NCBI RefSeq assembly: GCF_029852145.1
Contig: NC_079971.1
Span: 23,063,563 to 23,127,562, forward strand
Length of the DNA: 64,000 nt
Direction: 5' to 3'
Origin: Microplitis mediator
Taxonomy: Eukaryota; Arthropoda; Insecta; Hymenoptera; Braconidae
Positions 23,442-35,962 of this stretch are shown one piece after another. Position numbers and translations under genes: made by a program. How positions within the stretch are numbered: the stretch's first letter is position 1; every line of letters begins with the position of its first letter. Under the pieces are notes generated by a model that worked only from the letters and a program-made list of their open reading frames with translations, had not been told where the DNA came from and did no database searches.

Positions 23442-23671
23442 AAGAAAAATTTTATTCTACGTGGGGTGATTTTATTTTACTAGAACGAGGAAAATTTTTA
23501 GTAGATTCACCCTATCCCTGAAAATTCTTCATAAACTATGTATGGATATTTTAAAATTCTTTCTACTCTAATTGTCACAATGACTCAGCCTAAACCCTAG
23601 CACCCTACTTCTTAACTAAAAAACTTATAAAAATTCCAAAACTAATTCCAAACATTTAAACTTCAATTAAA

Positions 23672-25037
23672 CACTGAAAAAACAATTTCTTTATATTAAA
23701 TATGTTAATGGAGTTGATGCTTTTTAGTAAGATCTTATTTATATTAAAGATATTTTTGATAATAAATATGTAAAGTCGTAATTTAAACAGTGACAAAATT
23801 TAAGAGTATTTATGACAAATAGATTATACTTGAGTAATTTATTCTATTCAATTAAATGTCATTTAATATTGAATAGATATTTTGGTTACTTTCAATTAGA
23901 ACTGCGGCTCTATTGAAACCATTGGTTTTTAATAATAAAACTACCTAAATTTCCCGCGAATATAATATCTTAATAGTTAAGATATCATACTTATTATTAA
24001 GGTATGCCAAGGGCGCTCACACGCGCCAGCGGAAAATAATGAAATTAAAAGAAAAAGAAACTGCCCAGCCGTCTAAAAGATCGCGTAAATCAGCATCCAT
24101 TTTTATTAATCAGTGTCAGTGCGATAATCATTTATAATTGTATACTATAGTGTTTTCAGTTAAATAAAAAATACAAAAAGCGAATCTTAATAATCTATTG
24201 AGACCAATAAAAGCCGACGTTTAGCGAGAAGGCTACGCAATGATTTAAAAAAGAGAATTAGAGTGAATAAAATACTCATGTGAAATTAAATAATAATTTA
24301 AAAACTATGATTGTTAGTTTTCATTTTACTATATAATTATATTATTTATATTATATTCATTCTTATAGTTATTTTTTATTAATGAATGTTTTTTATATTA
24401 TTTTATTAAAATTATAATAATAAAATATGATAATAAATGTGACAGTTTTATTATTGATTAAAATACATTCACTTTCCTCAGATAGTTTTACAATTAATTG
24501 AAGATTTTTCATTTTTAATTTAATCCGATATATTTTCAACGGAACTATTCGAATTATTAATTTAAATATAGACTTATTTAATATAAGTATCATATTATTA
24601 AATTTAAGAATTCTACTTCTTCATTCAAGTATCGATATCTTAACTATTAATATATCTAGAGTTGCGCTAACAGCGAAGGATATTAGTCATTAATAAGTTA
24701 ATGCCAGGCTCAAATACTGATATCTTAACTATTAATATATGTAGAGTTGTGCCAAGAATATTCGGTTATTTAAAATGAATATATTGTTTATTCACAATGA
24801 ACGGAAATCTAATTCTCCATAATTAACTCTCTCTAATCGAAAAATATAACCTCAATTGAACCTCAATAGTGCAGAAACGGAAATAAGCGCAGCATAGAGG
24901 TTCAAATGAGGTTCGGAAATACGTTCATTAACAGCCGCAATCCGAGGTTGAAATTGAAGTTCATTTTTTCGACCCGGGCTACCATTTATTTGTCTTAAAG
25001 AAAATATTTTAATTATAAATACATTGTTTTTTCAGTG
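23672..25037 (+). mobile_element. 1.36-kb CACTGAAAAAACAAT TIR element, copy 1
   Basis: Starts CACTGAAAAAACAATTTC and ends ACATTGTTTTTTCAGTG, giving a perfect 15-bp TIR. Length is 1366 bp; copies 2 and 3 are about 95% alike by eye. Internal features: the palindrome ATATCTTAATAGTTAAGATAT near 23966, two copies of gatatcttaactattaatat near 24634 and 24719, and a segment of repeated ACCTCAAT/ATTGAGGTT words (24850-24960). It carries a minus-strand frame of 66 codons (24393-24593, MILILNKSIFKL…) also open in the other copies. No transposase. No clear target duplication. Confidence 0.85.
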
Positions 25038-26000
25038 AATATTTTATTAGTTATTTGAAAAAAAAAATAAATTTGTAAATTTTCTCTACTAATTACAAAC
25101 TTTTCCATACAGTGCCCGTGTAAAAAATTAGTTCCAAAAAAGGTCATAATAGTGAACTTCCAAATCGGAGGGAATTCGGAACTTTTAGTTGATAATTTTG
25201 TGAACTCAAAAAAATTCAAGAGGAAAAATTGTCGATTCTAAATCTGGAGCTTAAAAACTTCTTATGTCTGAAAAGTCTACAAGCTTCCATAATCGGTTTC
25301 CTCTTTTTTTTGTATTTTTAATTTATAAAATAGCAAAATTTTAGTCGAGTAATTTTTGCTTCCTGACCAATTCTCAGATTACAATTTTTTTTTGTCAAAA
25401 TTCTAAAATGGTCACACACTCAGTCTGGCCATCTTACCCAATACTTTTTTACAGACTATATATTAGTGACGTTAGACAAAAAATTGTCTGGACCGATGAC
25501 GTTAATTGACCCGCGAAAAATTTTGACCAATGGTCATTTTTTAAATTTAATGCTGGTTCCCGCGCCAAATTGATTTTGACCAAAAACATTATTTTCAAAA
25601 AAATTGACCGAAAAAAAAAAATATATATATATATATATATTTATACTAATCCATCATGAGTGCGAAAAGTCAAAAGATTCAAATCTTGTTTTAAAAAAAA
25701 AATTAAAAACGATGGTGGCATAAAAGACTCGAGTTGAGTTGATGGACTTGAATTTAAAGGAATCAAGTAAAGTAAGATAAGAATAAAAGTTATATATATA
25801 CATACATATATATAACCAATAGTAAGAATAAAAGCAACAGCAAGAGTACAAGTAAGGAGTAAGAGCATAAGAAAAAAAAATATATGTCTGGATATGAGTA
25901 AAAGGAGTAAACCTCAATCCTAAATAGAACGAGATAAGAATAAACGCAAAAGACAACTGTCATGGCGGCTGTTAAAGTTTAAGTAGTAAAAGAAATTCAA
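25038..26000. other. Non-coding spacer between inverted element copies
   Basis: A/T-rich, with (AT)n at 25620-25640 and TATATA near 25795. Minus-strand open frames at 25641-25956 encode Tyr/Leu/Phe/Ser-rich sequence and are not convincing. Confidence 0.45.
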
Positions 26001-26004
26001 CCCC

Positions 26005-26200
26005 TTTAGTCAGACTCGAAGTCTGGTAGGACTCCAGACTCTAGACTCTAGTCTCTAGACTAAACTCTAGATACTAGACTGCAGACTACAGACTAGACTG
26101 GTATCAGTATCGAGATTCGATATGAAATTTCAGGCTCTAGGTTCCAGGCATCGAGTTTTAGACTCGAGTATGACTGAGACTTTGGTTCGGGGTATGAGTG
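26005..26200. repeat. Cryptically simple AGACT/CTAGACT sequence
   Basis: Words such as actccagactctagactcta, actagactgcagactacaga and ctagactgg recur irregularly over 200 bp. Similar simple tracts built on GGAGAC/CTGGA occur at 29222-29300 and on GACCxAGAC at 30570-30660. Confidence 0.7.
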
Positions 26201-26324
26201 AAGTTTAGGTTTTATTTTCTTACTGTATCGACTTGGGTTCCCAGTCTTCCAATACAACTGAGGATCTCTCATTACTTTAACACATATATATCTATATATA
26301 TGTATATATGTATAAGGGTGAGTG

Positions 26325-26540
26325 TGTGTGTGTGTTTGGTATTTTTTGTAATAACGCGCGTGCGGTAGGCGAGGCCAGATCCTCAGTTACTCCCGCCAAT
26401 AGGATTTGCTGGTAACGCCTTCTGTGTGTTATCCTCTTTGTGTCCTCTCTTGGATCCTCGCTCCCTCTTGCTCGGATGCACCTCCTTGGATCTTTTGCTG
26501 GAATTGTTTAAGCTTTACCAGGTGCTTGGGGTGTTTCGTT
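26325..26540. promoter_or_regulatory. G+C-richer island after TATATA/(GT)n
   Basis: Follows TATATATGTATATATG (26290-26310) and a short (TG)n run. Contains aacgcgcgtgcggtaggcga, cctcagttactcccgccaat (CCAAT box-like) and CTCC/GATCC-rich sequence. Composition stands out from the surroundings. An enhancer or promoter is possible, but no transcript evidence is visible. Confidence 0.3.
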
Positions 26541-27207
26541 GGCAATGGTGGATTATTTTATATTTTATTTTTTATTTAAATTTAAATAGAGGATAGAATG
26601 ACAGCATTTTTTTTTTTACATTTATTTATTTTTAGTCATTAATGTTATTGATTTAAATATTTTTTTTAGGGTTGATACTTTGGAATGATAAAGGCTGAAA
26701 AATCTCCAGTGTTTTTTTGTGGCAATTATTGTTTTACTTAAAGAAACAGTGAAAATTTTATTTTTCCGATTTTCAAATGAAAGTTTAGAAAAATTTTATT
26801 TTTTTAAAGAATTTTTGGAAAATTTGACTAAAAATAACCGTAGAAATTATTACATTCCTTTCAATTAATAAAAAACAAATATGTGTAACACAATTTTGTT
26901 TTTAATTTTTCAAATAAAATCCTACGGAAAAATTTTTTTCTGAGGTAAATTTCAAAATCTTCAAAAATTGACCAATTAGTAAAAAAATCTGTAAGAAAAA
27001 ATTTCCTTAAACATAAAAAATTATGATAAAATTCTCGAGAATTTTATTTTTTAATTTTCAAATTAATTTTTCAAACTTCAAAAGAGCGGGAAAAAAATTC
27101 GTAAATTTTAAATTTTAAAAATAAACAATTTTTAAAAACCGAAATAAAATATCAAAAGTCACAATTATAATTACTAGTATCAAATATATGCATATATATA
27201 CTTATTT
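26541..27207. other. Non-coding A/T-rich stretch
   Basis: Homopolymer-rich sequence (aatttttt/aaaaattt); nothing recognised. Confidence 0.5.
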
Positions 27208-28571
27208 TAAATGAAAAACGATATATTTAAAGATATTTTCTTTAATACAAATAAATGGTAGCCTGGCTCGAAAAAATGAAGTTCAATTTCAACCTCGGAT
27301 TGCGGCTGTTAATGAACGTATTTCCGAACCTCATTTGAACCTCTATGCTGCGCTTATTTCCGTTTCTGCAGTATTGAGGTTCAATTAAGGTTATATTTTT
27401 CGATTAGAGAGAGTCAATTATGGAGAATTAGATTTTCGTTCATTGTGAATAAACAATATAGTCATTTTAAATAATCGAATATTCTTGACACAACTCTACA
27501 TATATTAATAGTTAAGATATCAGTATTTGAACCTGGCATGAACTTATTAATTACTAATATCCTTCATAGTTAGCGCAACTCTAGATATATTAATAGTTAA
27601 GATATCGATACTTGAATGAAGAAGTAGAATTCTTAAATTTAATAATATGATACTTATATTAAATAAGTCTATATTTAAATTAATAATTCGAATAGTTCCG
27701 TTGAAAATATATCGGATTAAATTAAAAATAAAAAATTTTCAATTAATTGTAAAACTATCTGAGGAAAGTGAATGTATTTTAATCAATAATAAAACTGTCA
27801 CATTTATTATCATTTTTTATTATTATAATTTTAATAAAATAATATAAAAAACATTAATTAATAAAAAATAAGTATAAGAATGAATATAATATAAATAATA
27901 TAATTATATAGTAAAACGAAAACTAACAATCATAGCTTTTAAATTATTATTCAATTTCACATGAGTATTTTATTCACTCTAATTCTCTGTTTGAAATCAT
28001 TGCGTAGCCTTCTCGCGACACGTCGGCTTTTATTGGTCTCAATAGATTATTAAGATTCGCTTTTAGTATTTTTTATTTAACTGAAAACACTATAGTATAC
28101 AATTATAAATGATTATCGCACTGACACTGATTAATAAAAATGGATGCTGATTTACGCGATCTTTTAGACGGCTGGGCAGTTTCTTTTTCTTTTGATTTCA
28201 TTATTTTCCGCTGGCGCGTGTGAGCACCCTTGGCATATCTTAATAATAAGTATGATATCTTAACTATTAAGATATTATATTCGCGGGAAATTTAGGTAGT
28301 TTTATTACTAAAAACCATTGGTTTCAATAGAGCCGCAGTTCTAATTGAAAGTAACCAAAATATCTATTCAATATTAAAATGACATTTAATTGAAAAGAAT
28401 AAATTACTCAAGTATAATCTATTTGTAATAAATACTCCAAAATTTTGTCACTGTTTAAATTATGACTATATATATTTATTATCAAAAATATATCTTTAAT
28501 ATAAATAAGATCTTACTAAAAAACATCAACTCCATCAATATATTTAATATAAATAAATTGTTTTTTCAGCG
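27208..28571 (-). mobile_element. 1.36-kb CACTGAAAAAACAAT TIR element, copy 2 (inverted)
   Basis: Inverted copy of 23672-25037. The right end is intact apart from one base (TTTTTTCAGCG at 28571); the left end is worn (aaatgaaaaacgat). The 66-codon frame is on the plus strand at 27647-27847 and differs from copy 1 at two residues. Together copies 1 and 2 form a large inverted repeat with a 2.17-kb spacer. Confidence 0.85.
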
Positions 28572-29560
28572 TATATATATAAAAGTATGTATAGTAAGCA
28601 ATATAAAGAATCGAAAACCGATCGATCTTAGGAACGACATTTATTGTAAATTGGCCTCAACAGTTGCTACTGATACTGATACTGATGGTGCCGGCGATGG
28701 TACCGAAGCTGCAGCAAAAGTTTAAGCTGCAACAAAGAACTAAAGAAGTGAGTTTTAAGTTTGCCGTTCGCGGTCAGAGCCTGGACAGTATACATATATA
28801 TCTATATATATATATATATATAGAGACTGGTTGAATGCTTATTGCCTTAGAATTCTTAACAGCGATATACATTTAACTCTCAACTGTTGTCTTTCATTAA
28901 ATCTATCTATCCCGTGTGTTGTTGCCGGCAAAAAGGTCCCTGAAATTCCCCAGATACGAGTCTCGGTGACGCCATCAAACGACGATCATGCTTTTTATTC
29001 CCGCCAGCCAATCTCATCGAATATATATTAACAATCTCATATCACGTGTTCATTCCAATTAACTTATTGTTACTCTATCAATTTTTATTAAAAAAAAATC
29101 ATCATTCAATTTTACAAAAAAAAATTCGGAAAAATCTTCTGAATTTTTTTTTGTAAGAAAACTTGATGATTATTTTGCAAATTAATTTATGCGACATCTT
29201 GGATGTAATGCCGAGAATTCTCTGGAGTCTGAGTCTGCGATCTGGAAACTGGAGATCAGAGACCAGAAACCGGAGACTGAAGACTGGAGACTGGAAAAAT
29301 ATGACTATGGAGTTTGGCTCGGATCATTGGAATTTCTTCATGGAATCCAGACAAAACTAGAAACTCCTAATTGATAAATCGCTTCTTACTTTATCCAGCA
29401 ACTTTTTTTCGCATTCTTATCGTTACCGCTGGTTAAAATTTTTATTTTAACTTAATATTTATCATCTGGTAATTAAAATTGAGTCCATTTTTTTGGTCTC
29501 TGCTGTCATTTAATTGCTATGGGGGCGGATAACTTGGAAATGATAAGAGATATGGAAAAA
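28572..29560. other. Non-coding; TATATA run and simple GGAGACTGAAG-type tract
   Basis: Contains ccttaggaacgac, (actgat)n-like sequence at 28672-28690 and a TATATA run at 28795-28822. A cryptically simple tract at 29222-29300 reads ctggaaactggagatcagag … gactggagactgg. No exon supported. Confidence 0.45.
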
Positions 29561-30200
29561 TTTATGAGGAGCTAATTTGTAGAGGATTGAATTCTGAAGA
29601 GAATGAGCTGTGAGTGAGCTCTGTGGGACCAGAATCTCGGAAGTTATGGAGTTTTTGGTGTTCATAAAAAATTTGGGCTTTTAAAATTTGAATTTTGTCA
29701 TGGCTGTTTTTTGATGATAATTTGAAAGTGAGTAGAAATATGACAAAAGTTGTTGATATAAAAGTTGTAGAGAATTTAATTCTGAAGAGAATGAGACCAA
29801 AACCAAGTTTCTAGAGCCATTAGTTTCGGAGTTATGAATTTTTGAAGTCTAGTCAAAAAGTCAGTTGGTAAAATTTGAAAATCTTTTTTTAGAATTTTCG
29901 TATATTTTTATTGATAACTTGGAAATGACAGAAGATACGATAAAATTTATAAGGACTTAATTTGTAGAGCATTAAATTCCGAAAAGTCTCGACCCAAGAT
30001 CAATTTTCTCGGACCAATAGTCCTTGAGATATAAATTTTTAATCCTTTTCCAAAACTAACTTGTTCCAAAAATTTCAGTTTTTTTCCAAATATATGAAGA
30101 TATCTCCCAAACAATCAAAGTTACACAAAAATCTATAAGGAGCGAATTTGTAGAGCACAAAATTTTAGGGTACACCCATTTTACCGTCACATTTTTCGGC
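29560..30200 (+). repeat. Diverged satellite, about 190-bp period (old units)
   Basis: The word ttgtagagsattraattc recurs at about 29575, 29767, 29966 and 30149, each followed by gaagag/gaaaag and later by gagttatgaatttttgaa-like text. These are older relatives of the 31.2-32.4 kb array. Confidence 0.7.
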
Positions 30201-30289
30201 AATAAAAATCCAAAGGCGGCATAAAAAATGAAGATTTAGAAAACTTTCAGCCCAAGTGTGTCAGTAGTGTCTTACAAAAAAAAGTGCCC

Positions 30290-30670
30290 CCTTAACCAAG
30301 TACATCTATATAACCATAACCCACGGCCTTGAACTTCTTGTACTCTCCCCTTATTGGCCGAAAAAGCGTGTCGAGGTTTTTCTTGCTCTGAGCAACCATT
30401 ACAGAGGATGTCTCAGCAAGAGCAAGAGATTGTTTGTCTTCTTCTACAAAGCACGGGGTAGTCGTTCTTACCAGCTACTTGTTAGGACATAGCCGACGAT
30501 CATCACTGAGTATCAGTATCAGTATAAGTAGAAAACATTTTACCAATTTATAGTTTAAATTCACGTCCAAGACCGAAACCAAGACCTAGACCCAGACCCA
30601 GACCGAGACTAACATTTAGCCCCGGTCCAAGTCCAAGATCTAGACCAAGTCCATGACTAAAATCTTCTTC
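30290..30670. other. Less A/T-rich island followed by GACCxAGAC simple tract
   Basis: 30300-30500 contains cccacggccttgaacttctt, tattggccgaaaaagcgtgt and cagcaagagcaagagattg. 30570-30660 is cryptically simple (gacctagacccagacccaga). Possible conserved non-coding DNA. Confidence 0.35.
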
Positions 30671-31199
30671 TACGTAATTTCTTTATACCCTTGGTTGGAT
30701 TGAACCAGAGATTTGTCTCTTTTCTAGTTTTTATCTCAATATTTAATGTCATGAAGAAAAAAAAATTAGTAATAAAAAAGAAGAGCAAGTTAATGGTCTA
30801 TATATATGTATATGTATATATATGAATGCAGACTGAAGTGAATGTGTCGGTAGGGTGAGTTTTTACTTGGTTAGTTGAATCGAGCCCTCCGCGTGCTACA
30901 AAAGGGTGTGGAAAAAATTTCCACTGCCATTGTTGGACTATTTTAGGGGTGACTTTTTGCTTTGCGTGTTAAATCAACTTTACTGACCTTACTCAACTGT
31001 TTACATCTTGAGTCACATGTGTCAATGACTTATATATTTAACTTTTTGCTAAACCATGCTCAAGAGTAAGTTTTTTTCATGGTTTTTTTTGTTAACTTAT
31101 TATTGATGAGGGAGAATGGAATGCAGGTTTTGAGATTTAGAAGAGACGTATTAGGAAAATGCTTGGAAATATGAGAATAGATGAAGAGAGGACATTTCT

Positions 31200-32440
31200 A
31201 GAGGGTTTTATTCTGAAGAGATTGAACGCTGGGAGAGGTCAGTAGGGTAATTTGGTGCTGAGTTATGAATTTTTTTAGATTTTACTAATTTCGATTTAGT
31301 TGAGAATCGTCGGAATGGTTTTTTTAATATATTTTTATGAATATTTTGGAAATGGTGAGAAATATGAGAAAATTTTATCAGAGAAAAGTTGTAGAGCATA
31401 AAATTTCGAAGAAATTGAGCCCAAAATGAGTCATCTTGGGCTATTCGTTACTGAGTTATGGATTTTTGAAAATTTCACTAATTTCGATTTGGTTGAGAAT
31501 CGTCGGAATGGTTTTTTTATGTATATTTATGAATATCTTGGAAATGGTGAGAAATATGAGAAAATTTTATCATAGAAAAGTTGTAGAGCATAAAATTTCA
31601 AAGAAATTGAGTCCAAAATGAGCTATCTTGGGCAATTCGTTACTGAATTATGGATTTTTGAAAATTAAACTAATTTCGGTTTGGAAAAAAATCGTCGAAA
31701 TTTTTTTTTTACATTTTTTTAAATATCTTGGAAATAATGGAAAATATGAGAAAATTTTATCAGAGAAAAGTTGTAGAGCATAAAATTTCAAAGAAATTGA
31801 GTCCAAAATGAGCTATCTTGGGCAATTCGTTACTGAATTATAGATTTTTGAAAATTTAACTAATTTCGGTTTGGAAAAAAATCGTCGAAATTTTTTTTTT
31901 ACATTTTTTTTAAATATCTTGGAAACGGTGGAAAATATGAGAAAATTTTATCAGAGAAAAGTTGTAGAGCATAAAATTTCAAAGAAATTGAGTCCAAAAT
32001 GAGCTATCTTGGGCAATTCGTTACTGAATTATAGATTTTTGAAAATTTAACTAATTTCGGTTTGGAAAAAAATCGCCGAAATTTTTTTTTTACATTTTTT
32101 TTAAATATCTTGGAAACGGTGGAAAATATGAGAAAATTTTATCAGAGAAAAGTTGTAGAGCATCAAATTTCAAAGAAATTGAGTCCAAAAAAAGTCACCT
32201 GGGGAAATTTGCTACTGAATTATAAAATTTTGAAAATGTAACTAATTTCGACTTGGGAAAAAATCGTCCAAATTTTTTTTTCTGATATATTTTTATGTAT
32301 AACTCGGAAATGGTCGAAAATATGAAAAAATTTTATCAGACAAAAATTGTAGAATATGAAATTTTAAAGAAACGGAGTCCAAAATGAGTCACCCGGGGCA
32401 ATTTGCTACTGAATTAATAATTTTTTAAAATTCAACTATC
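31200..32440 (+). repeat. Satellite array, 191-bp period
   Basis: ttgtagagcataaaatttc occurs at about 31389, 31581, 31771, 31962 and 32153, with a variant at 32347, so periods are 190-194 bp. Each unit continues with attgagtccaaaatgagcta, ttcgttactgaattatrgat and tatcttggaaayggtggaaa. The central units are nearly identical, indicating recent local amplification. Similar vocabulary occurs at 63.55-64.0 kb. Confidence 0.9.
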
Positions 32441-34429
32441 AAATGAAATTACAATTTTTTTGTTTCTAAACATCTAAAAGTAATGAAATAAAATTAATAG
32501 TGGCTTTAATAACAAAACTGATTTGTCTAAAGTTTACGACAATTAAATCCTTGATAAATTATGTATTTACAAATAAATAAACAAAATAAAAATAATGTAC
32601 GTCAGATTAAAATAAAAGATGTGAATTTTTTACTTGGCAATTAATTACAATGCTTTAGGATTTATTTAATCCAACAACTGATGTATATATGTATATATGT
32701 ATATATGTATTTATATTTATTATTACAAAGAACTAGAATTAATGATGAGCGTTGCCCACCGTCGAAGTCGCCGTTGGTATTCGTATCGCAGTCCCAGTGC
32801 GATTTTAATTGAATGGGACACAAGCATGTATTAATGATGGGATACTTGCACATTAATTAAGATTCTCACCGTACATATAATAATAAGATTTCATCCATCG
32901 ATATATTTATTCCATCTCAAACATTATAATTTATCTGACAATTTATACATATATTTATTTCATTCATTTATTCAATTATTCATTTTTTTACTCATTAATT
33001 AATTTATTAATTAAGTAATAGACCATCGATATTTGACAATAGGACGCCCCCTTTCTGTGCGGAAAAATTCGTTTCATAATTTGTTGAGAAAATTTTCAAT
33101 ATTACGAATTTGAAAATCCGACTGACGATTTTTCCATGGAAAGTTCTTGAAATTTTGAAAATTTAAGAAAAGAAAATAATTGTCTATTTTTAACCATAAA
33201 AAAAATTTTGAAAAATAAGTGGAAATGCACAAAAAATTTTCAGAAAAAAGAAAACTCTTTTTGGGAAAATTTTATACAGGAAAAAATTACGGAAATTAAT
33301 ATTTTAACGGAGTACAAAAAATCCAAATTAGTGTAAAAAGTTTTTAGAAAAAAGTCGGAATTTTCATTTGGAAAACTGCATGCAGGTAAAAAAGGGAAAT
33401 TAATCTTTCGGCAATCGAGTGGGAAAAAAATTTTAGATAAATTTTTGTTATTTAATATTTTCGAAATTTCAGAATAGTTCATCGTGTCTTCATTTTTTTT
33501 TCACCGTGAGGAAAAAATTTGTAATTTTTTCAAAAAAACTGGAAGATGGTTGACTTCAATACGGTCCAATTTCTTTGTTCTCAAACCGAAAAATCTCATT
33601 TGTAAATTATGAAAAAAATTTTTGATTATTTTAAGACAAATGGATTGGAAATTTCTCTGAAAAAATTTTTATTTCGAATATAATTTAAATATTCAAGTGG
33701 AAAAAATACAAATTTTCCAGCAGAATTTTGTCAGAAATTTTTCCGTTTTTAGAAACAAGCCCGAAAATTCCAATGTCAAAAATGTCTAAAATTTTTTTCT
33801 TTTGAAATACCAGACACAAGTCTAAAAATAATTTTTCATCAAAATCTTCATAAAAAAAAAAAGTTCAAATTCAAATTCGCAATATTTAATATTTTTTTTT
33901 TTCAAAAATATCAAAATTTTCTTCAAATTCATGCGCATTCAAAAAAATATTGCTGTTGCACTGAATATAAAAATTCCAAAATAACTTTCCGTCAATAAAA
34001 ATACGAATTTTTTCCGCCCCCAGTAGAAATTTCTGATTCACGAAAAAAAAAAATTCCAATTTTTTTTTCTTTTTTTTTTAAACAAAAAACTGATTATTTA
34101 GACCTTCGCTTGACAAAAAGAAATCGAAAAATCGAAAATTTTTATTGAGAAAAAAAATAAAATATATAACAACAATAATCCATATTACCTGAAATATAAA
34201 AAATATAAAAATCCTTAGCCTCTCCCATGATGCGCGATACACCTAGGGCCTTTTATTTTTATCCCCCACTTTAAAAACCGTCCAACTGCATCCTCGATCT
34301 AACCCTCCCAACTTCCATCTCTGTCTACCCTTTCCCTTTTCGTCCTCCCTCGATCCATACACCAACACCCACACCCAGCCCACTCACACTTACACACTTA
34401 CACACATCTCTAGTCACCACCGGCAAACA
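32441..34429. other. Non-coding A/T-rich stretch ahead of the promoter island
   Basis: A less A/T-rich patch at 32745-32830 (gcccaccgtcgaagtcgccg) may be conserved non-coding DNA. 33040-34160 is dominated by A and T homopolymers. From 34210 composition rises towards the promoter island, with CCACACCCAGCC-type and CACTTACACA-type tracts at 34360-34400. Confidence 0.45.
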
Positions 34430-34570
34430 CAGCCTCCGAGTTAACCCGAATTCTAACGAACCCTCACGAACCGGCGTTCGAATCCCGGCTCCCGCGTCAG
34501 TGTAGACACCGCGTTCGCGGTCCTCGGTTGCACGATTTCCGGCCGGAGTGCGTCACGTTTTTTTTACGCG
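34430..34570 (+). promoter_or_regulatory. Candidate promoter: Inr-like TCAGTG plus DPE-like GGTTG
   Basis: The most CpG-rich segment of the window (gaaccggcgttcgaatcccg, gacaccgcgttcgcggtcct, ttccggccggagtgcgtcac). TCAGTG at 34497-34502 matches the arthropod initiator TCAGTY at 5 of 6 positions. Taking its A (34499) as +1, GGTTG lies at +28 to +32, exactly where the downstream promoter element belongs and fitting RGWYV. No TATA box is seen at -30. This fits a TATA-less developmental promoter firing rightward into the first exon. The string GTTCGAATCCC also resembles a Pol III B box, probably by chance. Confidence 0.55.
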
Positions 34571-35358
34571 AATAATCCACAGACAATATTCATTCCATTA
34601 ATCCATAATTACATCGATCTTCACAGTTACAATTTTTTTTTTTTTAACAAAAAAATTTATTTTCCTAAAAAAATCAAGTCCCTTTTTTTTAGTTTTCTTC
34701 GTTTTGTTTCACAAAAATAAAAATGTTTAAGCCCATTAACAAAAATTTATATTGTGATTTATTACATATATATTTATTGATCATAATTATTATGTATGAC
34801 AGTAATGACAGTAATAATTGCAACAATAATAATAATTATGTGTAAAGAATTAAGTGGAAATTAATCATGTTGAGGAAAAGTGATTTTGATAATCGCTAGT
34901 ATGTTAACTAGTGTGCAATAAATTCAATTAATTAATTCATTTATTAATTAATTAGTAGGCTAAAGTGATTTGTGGTCTAGTCATACAGACTGATTTATTA
35001 TTATTATTATTATTAATAATTAATTAATTAATTTAAAAAATATATTTAGACTTGCGACTGATTTTACGAGAAGTGAGACTTGAATTTTTTAAATTTTGAA
35101 ATAAAAATTTAAATTGAACTGATAAAATTTTATTTTTAAAATTTTATTATTTTTGTGATCGGAAAATTGAGTTTAAATTTTCCATTGCTGTGAGATTTTA
35201 GTGAGTGAGTTAAGCCGGTGGTTGAGTGATTTATTGACCGATTCAAAGGGTTGAATTTTGAATTCAAAAATTTGGATTCGCGATTGAACTAGTGAGTGAG
35301 AGATTTAGGGGGAAGGGTAAGAGGATTTTTAGTGCAGTTTGTGGTTTTTGATAGTGAT
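34499..35358 (+). other. Putative 5′ untranslated region
   Basis: If transcription starts at 34499 and no intron intervenes, about 860 nt of A/T-rich leader precede the ATG at 35359. It contains several upstream ATGs (for example near 34722 and 34792), which would depress translation unless removed by an unseen intron or bypassed. A TGA in the frame of the coding exon lies at 35293. Confidence 0.4.
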
Positions 35359-35535
35359 ATGTATCCGTGGTACAGAGAAAGCGTTGCGGCAGCTGCCGCC
35401 GCAGGACTTGGAGGTCCTGTTGGTGTCGTCGGTTCTGGATTTTGTTCAACGGCACCTGGACAAGGTGCCACGACTATTAAAACTGAGAGTGGATACTCTG
35501 ACTGTATGCTGGCACTTGATTATGTTCAGAGCAAG
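35359..35535 (+). CDS. First coding exon, 59 N-terminal residues, protein unidentified
   Basis: ATG at 35359 (G at -3) is the first in-frame start after TGA at 35293. The frame runs 59 codons to AGCAAG, then the donor GTAACT with a T-tract, phase 0. The protein opens MYPWYRESV, has Ala6 at residues 10-15, a Gly/Val/Pro-rich stretch to residue 37, IKTE at 40-43 (ψKxE, the SUMO-acceptor consensus), then SGYSDCMLALDYVQSK. The low-complexity start plus IKTE is common in metazoan transcription factors, including nuclear receptors, and an isoform-specific first exon 860 bp from an Inr/DPE promoter is typical of such genes. I do not recognise the family. The codons are markedly more G+C-rich than the flanks, supporting real coding sequence. 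Confidence 0.75.
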
Positions 35536-35758
35536 GTAACTTTTTTTTTTTTTATCTAAAATTTTTATATAATCATCTAGATCCATATATATACATATAT
35601 ATATATGTACATATATATGTATGTGGATGTAATTAATACTAATCAATTTTATTGAAGAGAAAAAAATTTTGGAGGCTGATAATTAAATCGAATTAAATTT
35701 TTTTGTGTAAAAAAAAAAAAAAAAATTTGGCGTTAATGAAATTAATTATAAATTAGAC

Positions 35759-35962
35759 ATGATACTGAAGTTAGCAGATGTCTAATAATTTTTGGATTTT
35801 TTTTTAGACGATAAAACATTAAAAAAAAAATATTTGAAAAAATTGCACCTTTAGTTTTTTAAATTTTCTACATGTGCATATTTTTATATTATTTTTTTGA
35901 AATTGATTTATTGAAAAACGAAAATTCAAAAATTTTTAAATGTCTGCTAATTTCAGGATCAT
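35759..35962 (+). mobile_element. ATGATACTGAAG palindromic MITE with perfect 8-bp target duplication
   Basis: ATGATACTGAAGTTAGCAGA … CTAATTTCAGGATCAT, 204 bp, flanked on both sides by AATTAGAC (35751-35758 and 35963-35970). This is the reference copy: 8-bp duplications suit hAT-like or another 8-bp-duplicating superfamily. It sits in the intron just after the first coding exon. Confidence 0.9.
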
